A DNA stretch of 64,000 bases from Methanobacteriaceae archaeon (lineage in GTDB: Archaea > Methanobacteriota > Methanobacteria > Methanobacteriales > Methanobacteriaceae): positions 179,179 to 243,178 of the forward strand of contig JASEJD010000002.1 of the NCBI GenBank assembly GCA_030016715.1. Reading direction: 5' to 3'. The position numbers and the translations under genes are program-made. Below the pieces are notes generated by a model. The model worked only from the letters and a program-made list of their open reading frames with translations, did not search any database and had not been told where the DNA came from. Positions 18,227 to 26,626 of this stretch are shown in pieces. How positions within the stretch are numbered: the stretch's first letter is position 1; each line of letters starts with the position of its first letter.

Positions 18227-18877
18227 ATGAATGTAGTTATCATGGGCGGAGGAAGGGTTGGATTGAACCTTGCAAAAGCATTGGTTATGGGAGGACATGA
18301 CATTACTCTTATTGAATCGGACAATGATTTATGTGGTGATGTAGCCTCACAATTGGATGCTTTGGTGATATGTGGGAATGGTTCTGATAAAAAAATATTA
18401 GACGAATCAAACGTATATGAAGCTGATGTTTTCGTTGCAGCCACAGGTAATGATGAATCAAACCTTTTAGCTTGCATAATGGCGAAGAATTACTCACTTA
18501 AAAAAATTATTGCTCGTGTAACTGATCCAAATCATGAAAAAGCTTTCTTGAAAATTGGTGTGGATGCGGTGGTTAGTCCTGAACTTACAGCTGCCAGTTA
18601 TTTGGAAAAAATTATAATCCGACCTAAAATAGCTGATTTAGTTGTTTTAGGAAAAGGTGATGCAGAAATAATTGAAATTACTGTTGCCAACAATCAAGTT
18701 ATTGGGAAAAAAATTGGGGATATCAACCCTAATAAGGATTATATGATCTGTGCTGTGCATGAAAATGGTGAGATTATTATTCCCAAACCAGACATGATTT
18801 TAAAAAAGGGGGATAGGATCTCAATACTCGCCAAAACAAAGGCTATTAGAAAAGTGGTTAATAAATTCATGGTATAA
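18227..18877 (+). CDS. TrkA-type potassium uptake regulatory protein
   Basis: This 216-residue cytoplasmic protein has an RCK N-domain with nucleotide site [17 protein letters not shown] and acidic ribose-binding residues LIESD. A C-terminal RCK/TrkA_C domain (about 135-215) ends in [14 protein letters not shown]. TrkA proteins gate a membrane TrkH/KtrB pore in response to NAD(H) or ATP; no pore gene is adjacent. The ATG at 18227 is chosen because AGGTG lies five bases before it. An ATG at 18209 would add LGA residues not seen in the family. Confidence 0.9.
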   Translation: MNVVIMGGGRVGLNLAKALVMGGHDITLIESDNDLCGDVASQLDALVICGNGSDKKILDESNVYEADVFVAATGNDESNLLACIMAKNYSLKKIIARVTDPNHEKAFLKIGVDAVVSPELTAASYLEKIIIRPKIADLVVLGKGDAEIIEITVANNQVIGKKIGDINPNKDYMICAVHENGEIIIPKPDMILKKGDRISILAKTKAIRKVVNKFMV

Positions 18878-19055
18878 TCTAATTATTAGCAAATTATGAT
18901 TTAATCTTATTTTGAAATCTCAATAACATTTAAACAATCTTAAATAGTTTTATCCATTTTTATAAAGTATCCGTGGATTAGGTTAAAAACTAGCAATATA
19001 AATATACTCTAAAATCCTTAGAATACTCTTAATATAAATAATATCGGGTCTTGTA

Positions 19056-19823
19056 ATGAATAAAGAATTAAAAATCAGGTTCTGGGAAATTGATTCCTTG
19101 AGGGGATTAGCAATAATTTTAATGATAATATACCATTTTTTATTTGATTTAAACTATTTTAATATTTATAATATTAATTTAAGCACAGAATTTTACTGGT
19201 GGTTTACAAGATTTGCTGCAAGCATTTTCATAATATTAGTGGGAGTCTCATTAACACTAAGTTACTCCAGAAGTCTTATGATGAATTCTAATAAGCAAAA
19301 ATCTTTATTTATTAAATATTTAAAAAGAGGGTTCAAGATATTCTTCTATGGCATTATAATTACTTTCATTACATGGATTTTTATTAGAGAAGATTTCATC
19401 ATATTTGGAATTCTCCATTTTATTGGTCTGGCTATAATTTTGGAGTATCCATTTATTAAATATAGATACTTAAACCTTGTTTTAGGAATTATTTTCATTA
19501 TTTTTGGCATAATACTAAGTTATTTCAGGTTAAATTTTAATTTGGTCTGGATAGGCATTGTGCCTTTAAATTTAAGCACTGTTGATTATTTTCCTATTCT
19601 GCCGTGGTTAGGGGTGGTTTCTATAGGCTTATTTTTAGGAAATATTTTCTACAGAAACTATAAAAGAAGATTTTATCTCCCGGATCTATCACAGAATAAA
19701 TTCATTCAATTTTTAAGTCTTCTGGGTCGAAACTCTTTGACAATATATTTCATCCATCAACCTTTATTAATTGCAGTCTTGTATTTATTTGGAGGTTTAA
19801 ATATTTCTATTTTGTTAAATTAA
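19056..19823 (+). CDS. DUF1624 / heparan N-acetyltransferase-like membrane protein
   Basis: This 255-residue protein has about seven membrane helices. Its N-terminus RFWEIDSLRGLAIILMIIYHFLFDL is the DUF1624 (YeiB/HGSNAT-like) signature, with Asp, Arg and His positions typical of membrane acyltransferases. A late FIHQPLL segment fits the same superfamily. Its acceptor is unknown; it may acylate envelope glycans. It stands alone between the TrkA-type gene and GatA. Confidence 0.8.
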   Translation: MNKELKIRFWEIDSLRGLAIILMIIYHFLFDLNYFNIYNINLSTEFYWWFTRFAASIFIILVGVSLTLSYSRSLMMNSNKQKSLFIKYLKRGFKIFFYGIIITFITWIFIREDFIIFGILHFIGLAIILEYPFIKYRYLNLVLGIIFIIFGIILSYFRLNFNLVWIGIVPLNLSTVDYFPILPWLGVVSIGLFLGNIFYRNYKRRFYLPDLSQNKFIQFLSLLGRNSLTIYFIHQPLLIAVLYLFGGLNISILLN

Positions 19824-20028
19824 CCTCAGATTAATCTTTTTCTAGTTAATCAAAATATTATAATTTTTGACTAATTAATAAATAGATAATTAAATACTAA
19901 AGAAACAATGATATATTATGTTCGTATCCATATAGGAGTATAGAATACTCTTATCATTTTTATATGAAACTTGAACTTTTATCAAGTATCATAACAACTC
20001 ATTTCGGACTAAATGTTGGGTGTATATT

Positions 20029-21405
20029 ATGAACATTATGAATAAATTAGAATCAATTAAAAATCATGATTTAACTGCTTTAGAGAATATTAACAATTAT
20101 ATCAAGATAATAGATAAAAATAATTCAAAAATTAACGCATTTTTGGATATAAATGAAGAAGAAGCCATAAAAACAGCTGAAAATATTGATCAAAAAATTA
20201 AAAATGGTGAACAAACTGGTGATCTGGCTGGGCTGGTTATAGCTATAAAAAGTAATATTAATGTTGAAGATTTTAAAATCAGCGCCGCTTCAAAAACATT
20301 AGAAACTTATAATGGAAGTTTTGATGCAACAGTCATCCAGAGAATAAAAAAAGAAGATGGTATAATAGTTGGAATGACCAATATGGATGAATTTGCAGCT
20401 GGAAGTTCAACAGAAACTTCCTATTTTGGACAAACAGAAAATCCTGCAGCTCCTGGAAGAATTCCAGGAGGTTCTAGTGGTGGTAGTGCAGCAGCTATTG
20501 CAGCTAAAATGTGTGATCTAAGTTTAGGATCTGACACAGGAGGATCAATTCGTAATCCTGCATCTCACTGTGGAGTTATAGGATTTAAACCTACATATGG
20601 GCTTGTTTCAAGGCAGGGGTTGTTGGATCTGGCCATGAGTTTTGACCAAATTGGACCCTTTGCAAATGATACAAGTGGAATTGCACTTATGATGGATGCT
20701 ATCGCTGGTTTTGATGAAAGAGAGTGCACTACTATTGAATGGGATGTTCCTCAATTCAAGGACATTAATGAAAATTCCCAAAATCTACTTAAAGGGATCA
20801 AGGTGGGTATAGTGGAACAGTTCATGGAAGTATCAGATGATCATATTGTCAATATAATAGAAGGTAGCATTGATAAAATGGTAGAGATGGGTGCTGAACT
20901 TGTTGAATTAAGCTTTGATCATATTGATTTATGCTTACCTACTTACTACTTGATAAACTATGTAGAATTTTTCTCAGCCACCCGAAAATATGATGGAAGA
21001 AAATATGGATATAAGATCGAAGATGTATGTGGAGAAGAGGTACTACGAAGAATTCATATGGGATCCTACATAAGTCAAAAGGAATACAGTGGTAAATATT
21101 ACAAAAAAGCTTTACAAGCAAGGTCATTAATAAGAAATGAAATGAAAAAATTGTTAAGAGATGTAGATGTAATAGCTGGGCCCACAGTTCCAAAATTACC
21201 TCACAAATTAGGTAAATCCCTTGACACCATGGATATGTATGCTTATGATGTTTTAACTGTAATTGCTAACTTGGCAGGGATACCAGCTGCCAGCATGCCT
21301 TCCGGTGAAGTTAAAGGAATACCGGTTGGCCTGCAGATCCAGGCGAAACCTCTTGAAGATGAAAAAATTATTCATTTAATGAAAGTCATGGAAAGCATGG
21401 ATTAA
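20029..21405 (+). CDS. gatA: Asp-tRNA(Asn)/Glu-tRNA(Gln) amidotransferase subunit A
   Basis: This 458-residue amidase-family protein has the catalytic Lys in AIKSN, and the Ser cis-Ser pair in the glycine/serine-rich GGSSGGSAAAIAA and GSDTGGSIRNPAS segments. GatA releases ammonia from glutamine for GatB, which converts mischarged Asp-tRNA(Asn) to Asn-tRNA(Asn) in methanogens. Length and ending fit archaeal GatA. The ATG at 20029 follows GGTG with six bases; an upstream GTG at 20020 lies in that SD. No gatB or gatC gene is adjacent, as is usual in these genomes. Confidence 0.93.
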   Translation: MNIMNKLESIKNHDLTALENINNYIKIIDKNNSKINAFLDINEEEAIKTAENIDQKIKNGEQTGDLAGLVIAIKSNINVEDFKISAASKTLETYNGSFDATVIQRIKKEDGIIVGMTNMDEFAAGSSTETSYFGQTENPAAPGRIPGGSSGGSAAAIAAKMCDLSLGSDTGGSIRNPASHCGVIGFKPTYGLVSRQGLLDLAMSFDQIGPFANDTSGIALMMDAIAGFDERECTTIEWDVPQFKDINENSQNLLKGIKVGIVEQFMEVSDDHIVNIIEGSIDKMVEMGAELVELSFDHIDLCLPTYYLINYVEFFSATRKYDGRKYGYKIEDVCGEEVLRRIHMGSYISQKEYSGKYYKKALQARSLIRNEMKKLLRDVDVIAGPTVPKLPHKLGKSLDTMDMYAYDVLTVIANLAGIPAASMPSGEVKGIPVGLQIQAKPLEDEKIIHLMKVMESMD

Positions 21406-21531
21406 ATTGATAAAAATAATTATATTAATATTAAGCTTTCTTTTATTCAAAATAAGGATTTTAAACTATAATATTCTCCTTAATTGTAAATAATACATTT
21501 ATTTAAAAAAAGTTTTTAAAAAAGGAAAAGC

Positions 21532-23040
21532 ATGAACATTGGATTAGTTTACGTTAAAGGATCAGTACCTGCATTTGAAAATTTTGGCAATTTACCAACA
21601 AAATTAGTTAAAGAAACCGGACTGGTTGATGGTAAAAAAGCCCATAAGGAATTAGATGGTTTAATTATTCCTGGAGGAAGCATTGTTGAATCCCAAAGCA
21701 TTAGTAAGGATTTAGCCCAAGAGATTCTCAAGATGGAACAAGAAGGATCGTTCATATTGGGGATGTGTTCAGGTTTTCAAGTACTGGCCAATAAAACTGA
21801 TATCGGTAGAAAATCACCTCTCCCTATTGAAAGAAAAGGTTTAGGAATTTTAGATGTATCTTTCAGCCCTATGATAAGCAATGATCGGGTGGAAGCTGAA
21901 GTTGTGGGCCGATCATTTTTTACGAGAGGAGTAGTTAACAAGATAGTAACTGGATTCCATTGCCATACCTACGGTAAAATTGAAGGTGAAGCCCCAAAAC
22001 TATTTTTTTCAAGAATTAGAAGAAAAGATTACCAGGACAATCCCAGTAAAATACTATCTGGCGTTCAAAATGATGATGGTAATGTTGTGGGAACCATGAT
22101 TCATGGATGTTTGGATGAAAATCCAATCTTAGTGAAGAATATATTAAAATATTTAGGTGCTGATGAAGAGGATTTAATAAAAATCCGGAAAAAAAATAAA
22201 ATTCTAATCAAACGTATTAAACGGGAGATAGGGATTGATTACAACATTTATGCCTCTGATTCACCAAATTATATTCAGAAAATTAATTCTAAACAAAATT
22301 TACCTCCAGCTTTGATGATGGTTAGCACTGGTTCTGATTCAGGTAAAACCTTTTTAACCACTGGAATAGTGGGTAATCTGAGAAAAAAAGGGTATCGGGT
22401 CTGTGTTTTAAAGGTGGGTCCTGATATTAGAGACATTGTACCTTCGCTTTATCTTAATAAAGAGAATATGGAACCTTTCTCATCAATAAAAATTGGTCAA
22501 CTCGGATGGATGGAACTGAAAAGTGTACTAAATCAAATAAAGACAAAAAATTATGATTTAATAATTATTGAGGGTGTTATGAGTGCTTTTACCGGACTAT
22601 TAAATGAAAAAACTCCATTTTCAACTGTTGAAATCGCTAAAGCAGCAAATATTCCAGTTATTCTTGTTTCATCATCAAATAAAGGGGGAATAGAAACTGC
22701 AGCAGTAGATATCGCATCTCATGCTGATTTAATGGGAAAAATGGGTGTTGAAGTTGGAGCTTTAATTTTAAATAAAGTGTATGATGAATCAATAGCCAAA
22801 TTTGCTTCTCATTTCCTTAAAAATAAGGTTAAAACAGATAATATATGGTCAGTTCCAAAAATCAAACTAACTGAGAGAGGTAATATTCCTGAAGTAGAAA
22901 TAAAATTGGAAGATTTTTGTTTATGTGCGATGAAAACTGTTGAAAAATATTTGAATATCGAAGATATTATAAATGTTGCTAAAAAACCAACCTTTACTGG
23001 TTATTTGTCACATAAGTCTATTCTGAATTTTTTTCAATAA
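21532..23040 (+). CDS. Permuted CobB/CbiA-like protein: glutamine amidotransferase then P-loop domain
   Basis: This 502-residue protein has an N-terminal class I glutamine amidotransferase domain (about 1-215) with nucleophile Cys in LGMCSGFQ and His in MIHGCLDE. A C-terminal P-loop domain (about 255-500) has Walker A STGSDSGKTFLT and resembles the synthetase half of CobB/CobQ/DTB synthase. In CbiA and CobQ the order is reversed, so this is a domain-swapped relative. It could amidate a carboxylate of a tetrapyrrole or another cofactor, but no substrate can be assigned. It lies in tandem with a small ACG-start gene 90 bases downstream. Confidence 0.75.
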   Translation: MNIGLVYVKGSVPAFENFGNLPTKLVKETGLVDGKKAHKELDGLIIPGGSIVESQSISKDLAQEILKMEQEGSFILGMCSGFQVLANKTDIGRKSPLPIERKGLGILDVSFSPMISNDRVEAEVVGRSFFTRGVVNKIVTGFHCHTYGKIEGEAPKLFFSRIRRKDYQDNPSKILSGVQNDDGNVVGTMIHGCLDENPILVKNILKYLGADEEDLIKIRKKNKILIKRIKREIGIDYNIYASDSPNYIQKINSKQNLPPALMMVSTGSDSGKTFLTTGIVGNLRKKGYRVCVLKVGPDIRDIVPSLYLNKENMEPFSSIKIGQLGWMELKSVLNQIKTKNYDLIIIEGVMSAFTGLLNEKTPFSTVEIAKAANIPVILVSSSNKGGIETAAVDIASHADLMGKMGVEVGALILNKVYDESIAKFASHFLKNKVKTDNIWSVPKIKLTERGNIPEVEIKLEDFCLCAMKTVEKYLNIEDIINVAKKPTFTGYLSHKSILNFFQ

Positions 23041-23118
23041 AATTAAAAAGGTAATCTACAATTAGATTTTTAAAAATTATTATATCTTCCAAAAAACATA
23101 ACTTTATTAGCTATTTTA

Positions 23119-23124
23119 GGAGGT
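23119..23124 (+). promoter_or_regulatory. SD sequence placing the ACG start at 23131
   Basis: GGAGGT, then ATTGCA (six bases), then ACG opening a 58-codon frame. No ATG, GTG or TTG is in frame at a usable distance. Confidence 0.6.
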
Positions 23125-23130
23125 ATTGCA

Positions 23131-23307
23131 ACGCGAAAATACAGAGTCCACATTTATAAGGTTGAAGCTGTGGCCGTGACTGATTTAGAAGCTGAAAATA
23201 ACGTTGATGCTAGAGAAAAGGCTATATTAATGGCAAAAAACAGAAATATAGAGTTTAAAAAACCAAAATCTGATTTAATTGCCGAAACCTTTTTAGTTGG
23301 TTGGTAA
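23131..23307 (+). CDS. Small basic protein (58 residues) with ACG start codon
   Basis: The frame runs from ACG 23131 to TAA 23305-23307. The product, read with Met at ACG, begins MRKYRVHIYKVEAVAVTD and ends ETFLVGW. It is a compact alternating beta-alpha sequence with ENNVDAREKAILMAKNR as a helix, resembling a small single-domain RNA-binding or ferredoxin-like fold. No family name is recognised. Support for coding: a perfect GGAGGT SD six bases before ACG, a low-complexity-free sequence, and a frame open in none of the alternatives. The only internal ATG (residue 34) would remove more than half the protein. Confidence 0.65.
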   Translation, partial: TRKYRVHIYKVEAVAVTDLEAENNVDAREKAILMAKNRNIEFKKPKSDLIAETFLVGW

Positions 23308-23388
23308 TGGTTTCGAGTATTGTAATTTCCTGTAATAAACTGATTATTTTCTTTCTATTTAAAATAAAAAGATCTAATAAAACCTTAA

Positions 23389-24072
23389 CTATTTTTTTTG
23401 CTTATAAAATTCTTTATAAGCATTTATAACATCTTCTCCACTTAAAAATATGAGACCATGGGTTTCCGCATATTTCTTAGCATCCTTCGTACTAAGGGAA
23501 CCACCACTCACATCATCCATCATTTCACAGCAAACAGCAACTTCAGTAAGACCAGCCATTTCCATAAGCGCAATACTCATTTCAGTATGGCCTTTTCTTT
23601 TAAGTACATGACCTTCTGCAGCACGTAGCAGTGTAACATGACCTGGGGATCTAAATAATTTACCAAAATTTTCTTGTTTTCCATTTTTACAAATTAATCC
23701 CAATTCTTTCACTGTTAAAGCCCGATCAACATCAGTTATACCAGTAAAAGTCTTCCTATGATTAACAGTTATAGAAAAAGCAGATTTTTCATCATAGGGT
23801 ATATCTGTAGGGGATAATTCATTGAGAACTGGGTATTTTGAACTAGCTTCTTTCATAATATCCGTCATATATGGAATTCTTAGTTTTTCAGAATTTTCAG
23901 CTGATATGGGCACACATAAAAGTCCTCCCGCATCATTCCGCATTATAGTAACATGTTCTGGTTTCATTAATTCTGCAGCAACAATCATGTCTGTTTCTCG
24001 TTCCCGGTTATCTGCGTCAAATACTAATACAATTTCTCCTTTTTTTAAGGCTTCTAATGCTTTTTTGATCAT
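23389..24072 (-). CDS. ribB: 3,4-dihydroxy-2-butanone 4-phosphate synthase
   Basis: This 227-residue enzyme converts ribulose 5-phosphate to dihydroxybutanone phosphate and formate for riboflavin synthesis. Signature residues are visible: DADNRERETDM near the N-terminus (metal and substrate site), DAGGLLCVPIS, the FRSPGHVTLLRA segment and RKGHTEMSIALMEMAGL. It is a stand-alone RibB without a GTP cyclohydrolase II half, as normal in archaea. It is encoded 18 bases after the riboflavin kinase gene, so the two form a flavin operon. Confidence 0.95.
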   Translation of the reverse strand: MIKKALEALKKGEIVLVFDADNRERETDMIVAAELMKPEHVTIMRNDAGGLLCVPISAENSEKLRIPYMTDIMKEASSKYPVLNELSPTDIPYDEKSAFSITVNHRKTFTGITDVDRALTVKELGLICKNGKQENFGKLFRSPGHVTLLRAAEGHVLKRKGHTEMSIALMEMAGLTEVAVCCEMMDDVSGGSLSTKDAKKYAETHGLIFLSGEDVINAYKEFYKQKK

Positions 24073-24090
24073 ATAATCACTACTTGTTAT

Positions 24091-24486
24091 TCATTTCTTT
24101 TTATCATTTAAATTAAAGGTTATAGTAACTGAATCACCATCAATAATTTTTAATTCATCTCTTAGCTTAACGGGGGCCACAAATTCAAGTAAATTTTGGG
24201 GGTGATGTGTTTTTTCTGGAAAAATAACCGCTCCATCGATTTTATCATTAAGGGTCGCTTTTAAAAATTTGACAGCCCCATAACTTCCTGAACCTTCAAT
24301 AATCCCATAAATTTCTCGGGGGACTGTTTTTAACATAGAACGAGTTTCTTCAGAAATTTCTATATTTAAAGTCCCTTTGTATGGTTCAAATCCTAGTTTG
24401 TCAAGAAATTGGCTTTGATAAACATTTAGACCCATAAAGTAGGCACCTTCACCGTATCCAGAAACAACAATTCCCTTAAATTTCAT
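24091..24486 (-). CDS. ribK: CTP-dependent riboflavin kinase
   Basis: This 131-residue protein matches the archaeal RibK family, which phosphorylates riboflavin to FMN with CTP. Conserved stretches are VVSGYGEGAYFM at the N-terminus, LGFEPYKGTLNIEI in the middle and the HHPQNLLEFVAPVKLRD segment. It lacks the winged-helix domain that some archaeal homologues carry in front. SD GGAG lies five bases before the ATG. It is the first gene of the ribK-ribB pair; FMN feeds F420 and flavoprotein synthesis. Confidence 0.93.
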   Translation of the reverse strand: MKFKGIVVSGYGEGAYFMGLNVYQSQFLDKLGFEPYKGTLNIEISEETRSMLKTVPREIYGIIEGSGSYGAVKFLKATLNDKIDGAVIFPEKTHHPQNLLEFVAPVKLRDELKIIDGDSVTITFNLNDKKK

Positions 24487-24861
24487 TCTTACTCCTATTT
24501 TTAACTATTCTTATTAATCAAATCAGATTTTAAACTTTATATTAGCATCATAATCCAAAAACATAATTATTGGAGTTTTTTTAGGTACTAAAAACTAAAT
24601 AATAGCAATTTTATTAAATAAATCGACTTATAATCTATCTAAATAAATTATTAGTTAATCCGCTTCTTTTTTTTATTAATTGTAATACCATGATATTTAT
24701 AAGTTGAGCTTTTTAATCTTTTTGATATAATTTAAATCTAATTTTAATTATATCATCTGCAAATCACTTTATAATAATCAAAAATAATACAATATCTAAT
24801 TAAATATATTCTTTTTATTAAATAAAAAACCAAATTATAGTTTCAAATGTTTTTAAATTTA
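24487..24861. other. Intergenic region between sepS and ribK
   Basis: No credible gene is seen. An inverted repeat GATATAATT (24724-24732) and AATTATATC (24746-24754) with a 13-base spacer is present. It lies beyond the 3' end of sepS and upstream of nothing obvious, so its role is unclear. Confidence 0.35.
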
Positions 24862-26487
24862 TTATTGAATATTACACTTTATTGTAGAGAAAATGGGACC
24901 CCTAACATCTATAGTCTTGTTTAAACTAGTTATATAATTTAAACCCACCTCCTCTATTATTAGATTTATATCTGAAATTGATCTAGATATGGTTGTTCTA
25001 ATATTAAGCTCTTTTTCACCACTCACCACCATTTCTTCAATTCTATATGCTGCGTATGCCGCAACACCATCCATATAACTTATATTAAGATTTATACCTC
25101 TATTAACAGCTTTTAAAGCTGTATCATCCGTTATATTTCCTTCAACTGGAGTACCAACAATATTACCTTGATATAAATATAGTTGATTCCATGCAGCTGG
25201 TCCTAGAAGTTTAGTACCTTCTTCAGGTTCTACTAGTTCAACCTTGATATTTTTTCCCAGAAATTCACCTTCAAATACTGTAAATTCGCAGGGGGATGGT
25301 TCATTAGCATATCTCCGACCCACATTTAAGATTTTTTTCATCAATAATTGACCTTCATTGGTGGCAGGATAGTAATTAATACGAAGCATAGATGCCAATT
25401 CACGATCTGTTATTTTCCATTTTTCATATATTTGGGGATAAACCATTTCCCTAATATCTTTTTGCTCATTTAAAATCATGGCTATTCTTTCTGCACCTAC
25501 ACCAAGATTCATAACTTCTTTATCTATACCATATTTAGCCAATGCTATAGGTGAATAAATTCCAAAGGTTGCTATTTCTACCCAATCATTTAATTGAGGG
25601 TGGTAACCGTAGACTTCAGTCTGAGTACCGGGAATATAGTATTTGGACTTTTTTTCATCTGGTAGAAATTTAAATTTTTCAAAACCAAAGTGTTCTAGCA
25701 AGCTTTCAGATACAGCCATACCCATATCCACGGATACTTCATCATCCATTATAACACAAGAAGCAGAGTGATAAGTCATTAAATGACTCATATCTTCTTT
25801 TTGTTCCCTTCTAAAGCAGCGATCAATTGAGAAGAGTTTAAGGGGCAATGATTTTTTATTTTTAAGATTTTCAAGTGTTATAAACCATCCAGATGTCATG
25901 TGAGATCTTAAGGTGGTTCTGCCAGCAATAGGCTTAAGTTCATGTATTTCTGGGAAAACACGTTCTAAAACTCTTAATCCCATTTCATTTTCCACATCCA
26001 ATGCAATTGATAGTTCTTGAACTAGATCATCACCACTAACTTCTCCTTTTTTGTATTCTCTAAAAACATTTTTAATATTTTTTATTTTATCTTCATTTAA
26101 TTCTATACCTACTTTCTCAATTTTTTCAATCTTTTCCATTCCTAAGCCAATATCAGGTCGGGGAAGGCCCGCAAGATAGAAACACCTATCTAAAACTGCA
26201 GGGGCTTCTGGTCCAAATTGTTTGTATATATGGTTTTCATCTATGAATAATGGATTTATAACCTCATTAAATCCTAATTTAAGGTAAGCTTGTCTTAATT
26301 CAGAAATGGTGTCATAGAGCATGTGCGTCTTTCCTGTTCTTAAACGTAGACGGGGATACTCATAGTCATGATGGGGTTTTTTTAATGTTTTTGAAGTTTC
26401 TACCCATGCTTTTTCAAAATCTTTCTTTGCAAGTTTAATAATCTGTTTTTTATTCAGTTCAAATGCCCCCATTCTCTCTTGATTCAT
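24862..26487 (-). CDS. sepS: O-phosphoseryl-tRNA(Cys) ligase (SepRS)
   Basis: This 541-residue class II aminoacyl-tRNA synthetase charges tRNA(Cys) with O-phosphoserine, the first step of the methanogen route to Cys-tRNA(Cys) completed by SepCysS. Class II motifs are visible: motif 2 around FSIDRCFRREQKEDMSHLMTYH, and motif 3 around NLGVGAERIAMIL. The active-site TLRSHMTSGWF segment matches the family. The ATG at 26487 is used; a second ATG five codons later is also possible. It is divergent from tfrA, with a perfect palindrome in the shared upstream region. Confidence 0.93.
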   Translation of the reverse strand: MNQERMGAFELNKKQIIKLAKKDFEKAWVETSKTLKKPHHDYEYPRLRLRTGKTHMLYDTISELRQAYLKLGFNEVINPLFIDENHIYKQFGPEAPAVLDRCFYLAGLPRPDIGLGMEKIEKIEKVGIELNEDKIKNIKNVFREYKKGEVSGDDLVQELSIALDVENEMGLRVLERVFPEIHELKPIAGRTTLRSHMTSGWFITLENLKNKKSLPLKLFSIDRCFRREQKEDMSHLMTYHSASCVIMDDEVSVDMGMAVSESLLEHFGFEKFKFLPDEKKSKYYIPGTQTEVYGYHPQLNDWVEIATFGIYSPIALAKYGIDKEVMNLGVGAERIAMILNEQKDIREMVYPQIYEKWKITDRELASMLRINYYPATNEGQLLMKKILNVGRRYANEPSPCEFTVFEGEFLGKNIKVELVEPEEGTKLLGPAAWNQLYLYQGNIVGTPVEGNITDDTALKAVNRGINLNISYMDGVAAYAAYRIEEMVVSGEKELNIRTTISRSISDINLIIEEVGLNYITSLNKTIDVRGPIFSTIKCNIQ

Positions 26488-26519
26488 ATTTCTTATTTAT
26501 CACTTTTATATTTTAATGG

Positions 26520-26536
26520 AGTTCATGGTATGAACT
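26520..26536. repeat. 17-bp perfect palindrome between sepS and tfrA
   Basis: AGTTCAT (26520-26526), spacer GGT, then ATGAACT (26530-26536). It lies about 33 bases upstream of the sepS start and 91 bases upstream of the tfrA start, close to where a sepS transcript might begin. This fits a dimeric regulator site. Confidence 0.5.
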
Positions 26537-26626
26537 TGGAATCTATAAATTTAATGGATTTAATTATTAATCCAAATAAATTCAAAATAATAAATTTAAA
26601 TATTCATGATAACACAAATTCTGATC

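Noticed and set aside
24724-24754. Inverted repeat downstream of sepS as a terminator
   Set aside because: The stem is all A/T, with a 13-base loop, and lies over 100 bases beyond the sepS stop on the wrong side for that gene's transcript end.
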